From Sinomonas terrae (GTDB taxonomy: Bacteria; Actinomycetota; Actinomycetes; Actinomycetales; Micrococcaceae), in assembly GCF_022539255.1 (NCBI RefSeq), contig NZ_JAKZBV010000001.1:372001-436000 (forward strand): a stretch of DNA of 64,000 nucleotides, in the 5' to 3' direction. Below the pieces are notes generated by a model. That model searched no databases. It had not been told where the DNA came from and saw only the letters and a list, made by a program, of their open reading frames with translations. A program made the translations under genes and the position numbers. Of this stretch, positions 13,680-22,381 are shown piece after piece; position 1 is the stretch's first letter, and every line of letters begins with the position of its first letter.

Positions 13680-15872
13680 TCAAAACGGTGGGGGCTCTGG
13701 CGGAGGCTGCGGTTGGAGGGAATCGGGCTGAGGGGGTTCGGGCTGAGGGGGTTCGGGCTGAGGGGAATCGGGCTGAGGGGGTTCGGATTGAGGAGGATCT
13801 GATTGAGGCATGCCATGCTCCGCCCGATCGGGTGCGGCTGTCACGATGTGCTCGCGCTGCATCCGCCTTCGCACGATCGGATCGACGACGTGAACTGGCT
13901 CAGTCGAGAAGGTGCGGCCGAGGGGTGAACGCCAGTGGAGGATGCCGTCTGGCCGGTGATGGCCTGCGGGGTGGCCTTCGGGGTCATGGCCTTCCCGTTG
14001 GTGGCCTTCCCGGTGGTGGCCTTCAGTGTGGTGGTAGGTCCAAGCGCCGATGGATTTGAGGGCGTGATGTTTTCGGCACAGCAGGGCCAGGTTGTCGGGG
14101 TCTGTTCCTCCTCCGTCCTGCCATTCAATAGTGTGGTCGGGTTCGCACGCCCTTGGTCTACTGGTGCAGCCGGGGAAGGTGCATCCGCCGTCGCGGTAGG
14201 CGAGGTAACGGCGCAGGGCCTTGGGCGGCCGGTAGGCGGTCCTCCCCATGCCAAGCAGTGCCCCGGTGTCCCAGTCGGTATAGATCCGGTCCCAGTTCGG
14301 GGCAAGGGAGGCCAGCCGCCGGGCAGTCGCCGAGTCGATCGTCCCGTAACCTTCCAACTCAGCGAACCCCGAATCGGCAGGCGACGCAGCCTCGCCACTG
14401 CTCGACAGGGATTCCGACTCAGCTTGGGTCATGTTCGTGGCTGTGCAGCTCTCCGTCGCCCCGTTCTGGGCTGCGTGGTTCTGGCCTGCGTGGTTCCGGA
14501 CTGCGTGGTTCTGGCCTGCGTGGTTCTGGACAGCGCGATTCGGGGCTGCGTGGTTCGGGGCTGTGTGGTTCTGGACTGCTCTATTTTGTGCCCTGTCGCC
14601 CGCCGTCTTGTCGTCCTCGGTGGGGACGACTGTCCGGACGGGGATGGTGAGGGTGACGTGGGGGCGGAACGGGCCGGGGAAAGCGGGGTCGAGACTGCCG
14701 AGGAGGCGGTGGACCAGGGCGTCCGCGCGCAGCTGGGACAGGGTCCTCTCCTCCGCGGCCAACCTCAGCGGACCGGCGCCTTCAGCGCCAGAACTGCAGG
14801 CCTCTGCGTGATGGTCGGGGAGGGTGCCGTCGTCGATGAGGGCTTCGGTGTCGTTGAGGGCGCTGGTGCCAGTGAGGGGGCCGGCATCGGCGAAGTGACC
14901 GGTGTCGGCGAACGCACCCGTCGCAGCCACTCCTGCCCTCGCCAGCACACGGCCAGCGTTGCGGGCGGCGCGGGCATCGGCGTCGAGGCCGTTGTACAGG
15001 GCGAGGCCAGCCTCGGCTGGCAGGAATGCGGTGAGGCTGCACATCCCGTCCGGCTCACGGGCGAACCAGACCCCGCGGTCCTGTACCGCTGCCTTCTTCC
15101 GCGTTTGGATGCTCTCCGGGTGCTCCCGCTCCCGCAGCCGGCGCAGGGTGGAGCGGAGCTCCGCGGGGGTTCGGCGCCGCCCGGTGCGGGTGGTGGCGCG
15201 TTCGAGGGCGTCGTGGGCGAAGGTGGCTGCGTGCTCGGGTGGGAGGGTTCTGGACTGGTCGAGGATGACCTTGGCGTGCTGGAAAGAGAGCCGTCCATCC
15301 TGAAGGGCGTCCAAGACGGGGCGTTGGGGCCCCGTGAGGTCGGCGGCGTCGTGCAGGAGCCGGGCGGCCGTGGCCTCGGAGACGGCAGTGGAGGTTGCAG
15401 TCTCGGCCACGGCCAGAGCATGGACCTCTGCCCCGCCCAGACGCACGGGCTGGCAGTCCCTTCGTGGGGTGGGCTCGTGCGCGAGTGCCTGTTCGAGGCG
15501 GGCCAGGGCGCGCAGCTTGAAGGCGGTGGCCCAGCCGATCACGCGCTCGGCACACTCAGCGACGGCTAGAGCGGCATCGGCGGTCAGCGCCTCGGTCGCC
15601 GGCAGACCGACCGAGCCGAAAAGGGGCGAGTCCGGCCTGTCACCGAACACCACCACTGAGTCCCACGCCTCGGCACGCGGCAGCGCAGGAACGGGCAGCG
15701 CAGGAACGGGCAGGGCGGTCTCCTGGAATGGGTCCTCCGTCCACTCGCCGGTGGCAGACGCGGTGAAGTTCTCGGACTCGTTCTCCAGCCAATCCTGCGG
15801 CCAGTCATCGGGCCAGCCCTGATCGCCAGCGTCGGTCTCAACGCTCATTCTCTTCACCCCCGTCCCGTTCAC
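13680..15872 (-). CDS. DUF222 / HNH endonuclease domain protein with low-complexity inserts
   Basis: 730 residues. An N-terminal acidic Trp-rich segment is followed by a DUF222 helical domain (about 100-330), a low-complexity linker, and an HNH motif near residue 575 (CTFPGCTSRP, then CEPDHTIEW and NLALLCRKHH). Such actinobacterial proteins are often multicopy; function is unproven, possibly nucleic-acid cleavage. The linker carries about ten QNHA-like repeats (14461-14590), and the C-terminal 40 residues are Pro-Gln-Pro repeats. The GTG at 15870-15872 has AAGGGA upstream; ATG at 15848 is an alternative. Confidence 0.8.
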   Translation of the reverse strand: MNGTGVKRMSVETDAGDQGWPDDWPQDWLENESENFTASATGEWTEDPFQETALPVPALPVPALPRAEAWDSVVVFGDRPDSPLFGSVGLPATEALTADAALAVAECAERVIGWATAFKLRALARLEQALAHEPTPRRDCQPVRLGGAEVHALAVAETATSTAVSEATAARLLHDAADLTGPQRPVLDALQDGRLSFQHAKVILDQSRTLPPEHAATFAHDALERATTRTGRRRTPAELRSTLRRLREREHPESIQTRKKAAVQDRGVWFAREPDGMCSLTAFLPAEAGLALYNGLDADARAARNAGRVLARAGVAATGAFADTGHFADAGPLTGTSALNDTEALIDDGTLPDHHAEACSSGAEGAGPLRLAAEERTLSQLRADALVHRLLGSLDPAFPGPFRPHVTLTIPVRTVVPTEDDKTAGDRAQNRAVQNHTAPNHAAPNRAVQNHAGQNHAVRNHAGQNHAAQNGATESCTATNMTQAESESLSSSGEAASPADSGFAELEGYGTIDSATARRLASLAPNWDRIYTDWDTGALLGMGRTAYRPPKALRRYLAYRDGGCTFPGCTSRPRACEPDHTIEWQDGGGTDPDNLALLCRKHHALKSIGAWTYHHTEGHHREGHQREGHDPEGHPAGHHRPDGILHWRSPLGRTFSTEPVHVVDPIVRRRMQREHIVTAAPDRAEHGMPQSDPPQSEPPQPDSPQPEPPQPEPPQPDSLQPQPPPEPPPF

Positions 15873-15902
15873 GGATTCGTTCCCTTGAACTCTGATCCGA
15901 GC

Positions 15903-16118
15903 CTACAAAGGTGCTCCGACAAAATAAGGCGGGCGCCGAGGCCGGGCGACTGCGGGGTCGATCCCGGGCTGGCGCCCTACTGCCACGACGGCCTCGCCAC
16001 CCGGTGTTTCGGCTGCGTACACCTCGCCAGCCGTTTCAAAGGTCCGCGTGACTTCGACCCTGAACTCGCACAGCAGTACGCGCAGCGCGCGATGCACGAA
16101 GCTCGGCAGCGAGCCCAC
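15903..16118 (-). pseudogene. Possible fragment of a GyrI-like effector-binding protein
   Basis: A 71-residue open frame whose middle (VEVTRTFETAGEVYAAETPG, then EAVVAV) resembles the start of GyrI-like/AraC-effector domains, in which VEV...AGEV...PAG...V is typical. The flanking residues do not fit that family and the rest of the roughly 150-residue domain is absent. It is most likely a decayed remnant in the 267-bp gap between the HNH gene and the 2H phosphoesterase. Confidence 0.3.
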
Positions 16119-16139
16119 GCGCCTAGACGAGCCACGCGC

Positions 16140-16613
16140 CTAGAGGAGCGGCGCCACGGCTACGACCTGTGGCCGGCCCGGCCCGGGACCTGGCTCCATG
16201 TCGACGAGCGCGAGTTGGGTGAGGCGCAGCCGGACGCTCTCCTCGGCCGCTCCACGCGTCGTCGTCGTGATGTGCGGCCGGAAGCCCTCGCCGGCGTAGT
16301 GAGGCGAATCGAAGGAGGCGCCGAGCGGGGCGAGGGCATCGAGGAGGGCGTCGTGCAGGAGGCGGATCGCAGGGGAGTCAACCAGGGCGGCCGGGGTGTC
16401 GTGTCGGGGCCCGAAGAGTTCGTTGCCGCCGACGACGACGTCGATCACCGCGTGCGCGGAGGCGACCTCACTCATCCGGGAGGCGAGCATCGGGGTCGTC
16501 GCATCGGTCGAGAAGACAGGGGCAACAGTGATGTGCAGCGGCCAATTGCGCACGGCGTACCGCTCGCCCACCTCCATGGGGGCCAGGGGGAGGACGACGG
16601 CGAAGCGGTGCAC
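16140..16613 (-). CDS. 2'-5' RNA ligase-like 2H phosphoesterase
   Basis: 157 residues. The two HxT/S motifs that define 2H phosphoesterases are present: HIT at about residues 27-29 (PLHITV) and HIT at about 112-114 (RPHITT). Members act on 2',3'-cyclic phosphates or 2'-5' RNA linkages. Length is at the short end for the family but both motifs are intact. It is divergent from the hydroxyacid dehydrogenase gene with 50 bp between start codons. Confidence 0.75.
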   Translation of the reverse strand: MHRFAVVLPLAPMEVGERYAVRNWPLHITVAPVFSTDATTPMLASRMSEVASAHAVIDVVVGGNELFGPRHDTPAALVDSPAIRLLHDALLDALAPLGASFDSPHYAGEGFRPHITTTTRGAAEESVRLRLTQLALVDMEPGPGPGRPQVVAVAPLL

Positions 16614-16663
16614 CTCCCGATCCTACGGTCGGAATGTCGGAGGTGGTCGCTAGGCTGAGCAAT

Positions 16664-17587
16664 ATGACCACGACACCCCGCATCGCGATCCATGGCGAGC
16701 CGCTGCCCTTCCTGATCGACGCCATCGCGGGGGGAGGCGGCGCCGTCGTCGGCCTCAACGAACAGCCGGAGGGGCTGGTCCTCGACCACGGCAACGACAA
16801 GCGAGCCCTCCAAGGCATCCTCGACTCGACGCCCTCGATCCGCTGGGTCCAGCTGCCCTCGGCCGGCATCGAGTCCTACGCGCACTCGCTCGCCACGCAC
16901 CCCGACAAGATCTGGACGAGTGCAAAGGGGGCCTACGCGAAGCCGGTTGCCGAGCATGCGCTCGCCCTCACGCTCGCGCTGTTCCGGCACCTTCCCGAGC
17001 GCATCAACGCGCGGAGCTGGGGCAAGTCGGCAGGGACGTCGCTGCACGGCCTCACCGCCCTCGTCATCGGTGCGGGAGGGATCGGGCTCGAGCTTCTGCG
17101 GCTCTTCTCTGCGTTCGACATGGAGGTCGACATCGTCCGCCGCACCGAGGCGCCCGTTCCCGGCGCGCGGCGCACGACGACGGCGGACCACCTCGCCGAG
17201 CTGCTCCCGGAGGCCGACGTCGTGGTCGTGGCCGCCGCGCTCACGCCCGGGACGTCGAAGCTCATCGGAGAGGCGGAGCTCGCGGCGATGAAGCCCGGCT
17301 CGGTGCTCGTCAACATCGCGCGAGGCGGTCTCATCGACACCGACGCGCTCGTGGCCGAGCTCGCCGAGGGGCGCCTCCTCGGGGCGGGACTCGACGTGAC
17401 AGACCCGGAGCCGCTGCCCGATGGCCACCCCCTGTGGGACGAGCCGCGGGCGATCATCACCCCGCACACTGCCGACACTATCGAGATGATCCGCCCTCTC
17501 CTCGGCGAGCGGGTCGAGATCAACGTGCGGCATCTCGCGATGGGACTTCCACTCGAGGGCGTCGTGGACTCGGCGGCGGGGTACTGA
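16664..17587 (+). CDS. D-isomer-specific 2-hydroxyacid dehydrogenase
   Basis: 307 residues. NAD(P)-dependent enzyme that interconverts 2-keto acids and D-2-hydroxy acids. The Rossmann motif GAGGIG (about 145-150), the NIARGGLIDTDALV segment with the substrate Arg (about 215-228), and the catalytic His in TPHTAD (about 273-278) are all present. The ATG at 16664 was preferred over one 30 bases earlier because homology begins there. The aldose epimerase start follows its stop by one base, so the two form an operon. Confidence 0.87.
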   Translation: MTTTPRIAIHGEPLPFLIDAIAGGGGAVVGLNEQPEGLVLDHGNDKRALQGILDSTPSIRWVQLPSAGIESYAHSLATHPDKIWTSAKGAYAKPVAEHALALTLALFRHLPERINARSWGKSAGTSLHGLTALVIGAGGIGLELLRLFSAFDMEVDIVRRTEAPVPGARRTTTADHLAELLPEADVVVVAAALTPGTSKLIGEAELAAMKPGSVLVNIARGGLIDTDALVAELAEGRLLGAGLDVTDPEPLPDGHPLWDEPRAIITPHTADTIEMIRPLLGERVEINVRHLAMGLPLEGVVDSAAGY

Positions 17588-17588
17588 G

Positions 17589-18488
17589 GTGGAGTACACC
17601 ATCCGCTCGGGCGGTTACACCGCCGTCGTGACTGCACGCGCCGCCGCCCTGCGAAAGCTGACGTACCAAGGCCGCGATCTCGTGGTTCCCTTTCCCGAGG
17701 GCGGCCCTATTCCGGACTATCGCGGGGTCGTCGCGGCGCCTTGGCCCAACCGTATCGAGGACGGCCGCTACACCTTCGACGGCGTAGCCTTCCGGGTCGA
17801 GGCGAACGAGACGGAGCGGGCGTGCGCCCTGCACGGCCTCGCGTTCCCTCTCGACTGGGACCTCGTCGCCGAGGACGAGCATTCCGTGACGCTCGCCGCT
17901 GAAATCGCGGGTGATGGCCGCTACCCCTCGTCCCTTCGGCTTGAGGCGACGTATTCACTGGAGGGCGAGGACGGGCTCGCCTGGGCGGTGCGGGCAGCCA
18001 ACACGGGCGACGCCGCGGCCCCCTACGGCGTGTGCCCCCACCCTTATCTTGTGGCGGGTGAATCGCCTCTGGACGCATGGGAACTCGAGGTCCCGGCCGA
18101 GCGGTTCCTCGAAGTCACTCCTGACCGCCTCCTGCCGTTGGGGGAGCGGAGCGTGGAGGGGCACGAGTTCGACTTCCGGAAGCCGCGCCCCATCGGGGCC
18201 ACCGAGATCGATCACGCCTTCACCGCAATCGACTTCGAGCCCGACGGGACCGCTCGAGTAGCAGTGCGGGACGTCGAGCGGGGCACCGGCGTCGGGATGG
18301 AGTGGGATCGCAGCTGCACGTGGCTCCAGATCCACACCGCGGACAAGAAACCGCCCGCGCCGAATCGCCTCGGCCTCGCGGTCGAGCCCATGACCTGCCC
18401 GCCGGATGCCTTCAACTCAGGCACCGACGTCATCCGCCTCGAACCGGGCGCCGAGCACACCGCAAGGTGGAGGATCTATGCCCTCTGA
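17589..18488 (+). CDS. galM: Aldose 1-epimerase
   Basis: 299 residues. It converts alpha and beta anomers of hexoses such as glucose and galactose. The catalytic and binding residues are visible in the order WPNRIEDG (about 54-61), the HG of ALHGLAF (about 79-85), and PYGVCPHPYL (about 142-151). The GTG start lies one base after the dehydrogenase stop. Related actinobacterial proteins may act on other sugars, so the gene symbol denotes the family function. Confidence 0.82.
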   Translation: MEYTIRSGGYTAVVTARAAALRKLTYQGRDLVVPFPEGGPIPDYRGVVAAPWPNRIEDGRYTFDGVAFRVEANETERACALHGLAFPLDWDLVAEDEHSVTLAAEIAGDGRYPSSLRLEATYSLEGEDGLAWAVRAANTGDAAAPYGVCPHPYLVAGESPLDAWELEVPAERFLEVTPDRLLPLGERSVEGHEFDFRKPRPIGATEIDHAFTAIDFEPDGTARVAVRDVERGTGVGMEWDRSCTWLQIHTADKKPPAPNRLGLAVEPMTCPPDAFNSGTDVIRLEPGAEHTARWRIYAL

Positions 18489-18565
18489 CGACTCCCCGCG
18501 CAGGCGCATCAACGCGGTGCATACTGGATAGCGATGCCGATGGGGGCTAGCTGGGAGGAACCGAA

Positions 18566-18907
18566 ATGATTGCGGTCTCGGTCGAAGAACATGAGGGTTA
18601 CTCCGAGATCGTGGTCAAGGGCCGCCTGACCATGACCGGCGTCGGCCATCTCAAGAGCGCAGTCGCGGACGCGATCGCCCAGGGCCACCGTCTCCTCGTC
18701 CTCAACATGCGCGAGACGGAGTTCATGGATTCCTCCGGGCTCGGCGCGATCGTCGGCTGTCTCAAAGTCGCCCGCGAGGCCGGAGGCGATCTGCGACTGG
18801 GCCAAATCAGCGAAGGGGTTGGCGCCGTCCTGACGAGGACCAGCATGGACAAGGTCCTCGCCCCGAACGGCGCCAATTCCGCCGCGACCTCTACAGAGGA
18901 GCCGTAG
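18566..18907 (+). CDS. STAS-domain protein, anti-sigma factor antagonist type
   Basis: 113 residues. The STAS signature FMDSSGLGAIVGCLK (about residues 52-66) includes the Ser normally phosphorylated by an anti-sigma kinase. Unphosphorylated antagonists bind the anti-sigma factor and free a SigB/SigF-type sigma factor; one such sigma gene lies at 23060. An excellent ribosome site (GGGAGGAA) precedes the ATG. No kinase or phosphatase gene is adjacent. The C-terminal 20 residues are low-complexity. Confidence 0.85.
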   Translation: MIAVSVEEHEGYSEIVVKGRLTMTGVGHLKSAVADAIAQGHRLLVLNMRETEFMDSSGLGAIVGCLKVAREAGGDLRLGQISEGVGAVLTRTSMDKVLAPNGANSAATSTEEP

Positions 18908-18936
18908 CCCGCCGCCGCCCTGCTCCTCGGCCGCGT

Positions 18937-18981
18937 TAGGCCCGGGTCTGATGGGCCGGGATCTGATAGGCCCGGACCTGC
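18937..18981. repeat. Three 15-bp tandem repeats
   Basis: Units at 18937, 18952 and 18967 read TAGGCCCGGGTCTGA, TGGGCCGGGATCTGA and TAGGCCCGGACCTGC. They lie between the convergent STAS and ABM genes and end at the base before the ABM stop codon. GC-rich and partly self-complementary (GGCCC/GGGCC), so a role in termination is possible. Confidence 0.7.
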
Positions 18982-19293
18982 TTAGAGCAGACCGCGCTCG
19001 GCGTTGCCTGCAGCAATCGGCGTCATGGTGGTGACTGTGGTGGGCTGCGAGATGAACGGGTCGACGGCCTTTCCGAGCGCCTCGACCGCCGAGCCCTTCG
19101 AGTGGGCTTCAAGGGCCTCCGCTGAGCTCCACTTTTCGATCATGGTGACCGTGCCGTCCTGAGCGTCATGGATGGCATAGAGGAGGCAGCCGTCCTCCTC
19201 GTGCACGGCGGGCATGGTGGCTTGGAGTGCCTCGATCAGCTGATCCTTCTTGCCCTCCGCGGGGTGGAAGATGGCGGTGACGACGACAGGCAT
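18982..19293 (-). CDS. Antibiotic biosynthesis monooxygenase (ABM) domain protein
   Basis: 103 residues with a ferredoxin-like dimeric alpha/beta-barrel pattern. The core motif EDGCLLYAIHDAQDG (about 33-47) followed by IEKWSSAEALEAHSKGSAV is typical of the ABM family, which includes YgiN-type quinol monooxygenases. A clear AGAAGGAG site precedes the ATG. The next minus-strand gene upstream (YCII-like) is a structural relative, 70 bp away, and may share its transcript. Confidence 0.8.
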   Translation of the reverse strand: MPVVVTAIFHPAEGKKDQLIEALQATMPAVHEEDGCLLYAIHDAQDGTVTMIEKWSSAEALEAHSKGSAVEALGKAVDPFISQPTTVTTMTPIAAGNAERGLL

Positions 19294-19363
19294 GTTGCTC
19301 CTTCTCAGGTATGTGCTGGGACTGGTTGGTGAACGTGTGGGTGGTCCGTCGAATCGTGGGGGA

Positions 19364-19639
19364 TCAGTCGAATCGGACAGGGTCCCACGCGAGGATGCGC
19401 GGCGACGCGAGCCCCTCGGTGACGAACGGATCGCTCGTGACGAAGCGTTCGGCGTCCTCCCGGGAGGTGAACAGGCCCATCGACCCGTTGACCACCGGAT
19501 TCTCGAACGTCCCGAGGGCCTTTACACCCCCGCCCGCCGCGTGGAACGCCTCGTAATACGCCTTGTGCCGCGGAAAGACCTGGGGCAGACGCGAGACGTC
19601 GGCGCCCGGTCGGATGTCATAGAGGACCACGAACTCCAT
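19364..19639 (-). CDS. YciI-like (YCII domain) protein
   Basis: 91 residues, dimeric alpha/beta-barrel fold. The sequence FVVLYDIRPG at the start, RHKAYYEAFHAAG (about 24-36), and the SMGLFTSREDAERFVTSDPFV segment (about 53-73, with the conserved Asp-Pro) are characteristic of YCII domains. Biochemical role of the family is mostly unknown; some members are dehydrochlorinase or isomerase-like. Divergent from the Nudix gene with 34 bp between starts. Confidence 0.8.
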   Translation of the reverse strand: MEFVVLYDIRPGADVSRLPQVFPRHKAYYEAFHAAGGGVKALGTFENPVVNGSMGLFTSREDAERFVTSDPFVTEGLASPRILAWDPVRFD

Positions 19640-19673
19640 GAATCGATCCTATAAGCGCGGGATACTGGGAGGC

Positions 19674-20405
19674 ATGCCTCAGAACATCGTGGGTGACGCC
19701 GCGACCGTCGTCATCCTCCGCGACGCCTCCGGACCCGCAGGGGAGACCTGGGTCGAAGTCCTGCTGCTCGAGCGTCCGGGGCGCGGCTCGTTCGCGGGCG
19801 CGTGGGCGTTTCCGGGCGGGCGTGTTGACCCCGAGGACGCGCTTCCCGAGGACGCGCTTCCCGAGGATGCGCTGCCCGACGACGGCGGCACCTCGCCGCA
19901 GCCTGCGCCCATCGCCGCCCGCCGTGCTGCCGTTCGCGAGACGTTCGAGGAGACGGGCCTTGAACTGCAGGAGGAGGCAATCGTTGACCTCTCCTGCTGG
20001 GTGCCGCCGCAGGAGGCGAAGAAGCGGCTGCGCACGTGGTTCTTCCTCGCGGCCGACCCGGGGGGCGACGTCGTGCTCAACGTCGGCGAGCACATGGCGT
20101 TCGTGTGGATCGCCCCCGCCGTCGCCCTCGCCCGCCACGCAGCGGGGGAGATGACCCTGTTCCCGCCGACCTGGGTGACCCTCCATGGTCTGCTGGGGGC
20201 CGAGGCGTCCGCCCTCGCGATCGCGGATGCTGCCTCACGCGAGCCCGAGCTCTTCGAGAGCCTTCAGCTGTACGCCGAGGACGGCCGGATTGAGGCCGTC
20301 CTCTGGGCCGGGGACGCCCAATACGGCAATGAGGCCGCTCAGGGGCCGGCGCGCCATCGGCTGCGGATCGGCACGTTGCCATGGGACTACGAGCGTCGCG
20401 ACTGA
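19674..20405 (+). CDS. Nudix hydrolase (NUDT19-like) with expanded Nudix loop
   Basis: 243 residues. Nudix hydrolases cleave nucleoside diphosphates linked to another moiety, often CoA derivatives in this group. The Nudix box begins at FPGGRVDP and ends in AAVRETFEETGLEL; between the two halves lies an insert of about 30 residues that includes a triple PEDAL repeat encoded by 15-bp tandem units (19833-19877). The helix with REtfEE is intact, so metal binding should be preserved. I chose the ATG at 19674, where homology begins. Convergent with the aminotransferase. Confidence 0.8.
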   Translation: MPQNIVGDAATVVILRDASGPAGETWVEVLLLERPGRGSFAGAWAFPGGRVDPEDALPEDALPEDALPDDGGTSPQPAPIAARRAAVRETFEETGLELQEEAIVDLSCWVPPQEAKKRLRTWFFLAADPGGDVVLNVGEHMAFVWIAPAVALARHAAGEMTLFPPTWVTLHGLLGAEASALAIADAASREPELFESLQLYAEDGRIEAVLWAGDAQYGNEAAQGPARHRLRIGTLPWDYERRD

Positions 20406-20427
20406 CCGGGAGGTGGCCCTTGAAGCC

Positions 20428-21729
20428 TCAGTTTGACTTCGCCGCCTGAGCTTCCACGGCCGCGCAGATCACGGGAGCGAGGCGGCGGACGCCCTCGTGG
20501 ATCTGCTCTGGCGCGACCCCGCTGAACGCGAGCCTGAGCTTGCTGCTGGGCTCGTCCGACGGCGTGAAGGCGGCTCCCGGGATGAAGACGACGCCGGCGT
20601 CGATCGCCTGATAGAGGAGGGGGTATGTGTCGATCCCCTCCGGGAGGGTGACCCACACGAAGAAGCCGCCCTCCGGCGTCGTCCATGTGGCCTCGGCGGG
20701 GAAGTACTCGGAGAGCGCCTCGAGCATTGCCGCGCAGCGCTCCGCGTAGTCGCTTCGGGATTCGGCGAGGTAGGAGCGCCAGTCGAAGACGCGGAAGAAC
20801 TCGGTGACGATGAGCTGCGTGAGCGTCGACGGGCAGAGGACGACGGCCTCCGCGGCGAGGTAGAAGCGGCGGTAGAGGTGCCGCGGAACGAGGGCCCAGC
20901 CGAGGCGCACGCCCGGGGAGAAGATCTTGGAGAACGATCCGCAGTAGATGACGTCGTCCGGGTTGTCGGCGCGCAGGGGCGTAAGGGGATGGCCGTCGAA
21001 GCGGAGCATGCCGTAGGGGTTGTCCTCGAGGACGAGGATGTTGTGGTCGCGGCAGATGTCGACGACGCGCTGGCGGCGCTCGGCCGCGAGCGTGATGCCC
21101 GAGGGATTGTTGAAGCTCGGGATCGTGTAGAGGAGCTTGATGCGCTTGCCCTCGGCCTCGAGCGCGGCGATGCGGCTCTCGAGATGCTCGGGGATGAGGC
21201 CGTTCTCGTCCATGAAGATCGGCTCGACCTGGACTTGGTACGCCTCGAAGGTGTTGAGCGCGCCCACATAAGTGGGGTCCTCGACAAGCACCACGTCGCC
21301 GGGGTTGCAGAAGACCTTCGCTGCAATGTCCTGGGCGGACTGTGAGCCCGTGGTGACGACGACGTCCTCCGGCGAGGCGCCGAGGATCCCCTCTTCGGCC
21401 ATGATCCCGCAGATGAGCTCGCGGAGCTCTTCGGTGCCCTTGCCTCCGCCGTAGTGCAGGGCCGTCATCCCGTGCTCGCGAATGACACGGGACGCGGTCT
21501 CCGCGACAAGGTCCACGGGCAGTTTGGACAGGCTCGGGGAGCCTCCGGCGAGGGAGATGAGGCCCGGGCGGATGGAGATGTCGAAGACATCGCGGACGGC
21601 CGACTGCTTGATGTTGTGCGCGCGCTCCGAGTACAGCGCTTCGTGGCGATGGCTAGCTTCGGCACGCTCGAGCGCTGTCTGGGTTTCGGCGGTCAGTTCC
21701 ACGGTGGTGTCCTGTGATGTCACCCACAT
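20428..21729 (-). CDS. PLP-dependent aminotransferase class I/II (2-aminoadipate/MocR-like group)
   Basis: About 433 residues. Fold type I aminotransferase; the PLP lysine is in SGSFSKIFSPGVRLGW-like context (GSFSKIFSPG, about residues 295-304). Other conserved parts are HYGGGKGTEELRE, TTGSQSAQDI, PSFNNPSG (Asn binding PLP) and EDNPYGMLRF. The SLAGGSPS and KIFSPGVRLGW pattern fits LysN/2-aminoadipate and aromatic aminotransferases. The N-terminus is uncertain: ATG at 21727-21729 and GTG six bases later are candidates, without a clear ribosome site. Confidence 0.85.
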   Translation of the reverse strand: MWVTSQDTTVELTAETQTALERAEASHRHEALYSERAHNIKQSAVRDVFDISIRPGLISLAGGSPSLSKLPVDLVAETASRVIREHGMTALHYGGGKGTEELRELICGIMAEEGILGASPEDVVVTTGSQSAQDIAAKVFCNPGDVVLVEDPTYVGALNTFEAYQVQVEPIFMDENGLIPEHLESRIAALEAEGKRIKLLYTIPSFNNPSGITLAAERRQRVVDICRDHNILVLEDNPYGMLRFDGHPLTPLRADNPDDVIYCGSFSKIFSPGVRLGWALVPRHLYRRFYLAAEAVVLCPSTLTQLIVTEFFRVFDWRSYLAESRSDYAERCAAMLEALSEYFPAEATWTTPEGGFFVWVTLPEGIDTYPLLYQAIDAGVVFIPGAAFTPSDEPSSKLRLAFSGVAPEQIHEGVRRLAPVICAAVEAQAAKSN

Positions 21730-21854
21730 AGGGTAACGCGAGGTTTCCGAATATGCACCCTTTGTTGTTCGCAATCACTTCTCGAGGGGTCTGCTCAACA
21801 TCCGAAGTGACCTAGATGCGGCGCAGGTCACACTCTCATGCCTACCATTCAGGT

Positions 21855-22316
21855 ATGTCTGCCTACACCGTCACGCGCAGCGCCTTCATCCCCGCCCCGC
21901 CCGATCAGGTCTTCCGGCACGTGAACAGCTTCCGCAGATGGACCGCGTGGTCGCCGTGGGAGGACCTCGACCCGCAGATGGAACGCGTCTACACCGGGCC
22001 CGAGGAGGGGCCAGGCGCGCAGTACGCGTGGATGGGCAACCGCAAGGCCGGCTCCGGCCGGATGGAGATCGTGGAGTCCGTCGAGCCTAGGAGCATCCGG
22101 ATCCGGCTCGAGTTCCTCAAGCCGTTCAAGTCCCTCAGCCCGACGGGCTTCACGTTCGAGCCGCAGTCGGGAGGGACGCGCGTGACGTGGTCGCTCGCAG
22201 GCGAGGTCCGGGGCGCCGCGAAACTATTTGCCCCGTTCATGAACCTGGACAAGATGGTCGGGAAGGACTTCGAGAAGGGCCTCGCGCGTCTCTCCCAGAT
22301 CGCGGCACCGCGTTAG
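21855..22316 (+). CDS. SRPBCC-family (START/Bet v1-like) protein
   Basis: 153 residues. Polyketide-cyclase/SRPBCC pattern: TRSAFIPAPPDQVFRHVNSF at the start, RRWTAWSPWEDLDP (about 28-41), GPGAQYAWMGN (about 55-65) and VTWSLAGEV (about 112-120). The fold makes a hydrophobic ligand cavity; no catalytic role is evident. The ATG at 21855 is chosen because family homology starts there. Single gene, divergent from the aminotransferase. Confidence 0.8.
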   Translation: MSAYTVTRSAFIPAPPDQVFRHVNSFRRWTAWSPWEDLDPQMERVYTGPEEGPGAQYAWMGNRKAGSGRMEIVESVEPRSIRIRLEFLKPFKSLSPTGFTFEPQSGGTRVTWSLAGEVRGAAKLFAPFMNLDKMVGKDFEKGLARLSQIAAPR

Positions 22317-22381
22317 CTCGGCGGCCTGCGTCTGCCTGTCTGTGTCGGGCCCACTCGGTCGGGCACTCGCCCGCCTAGGGC

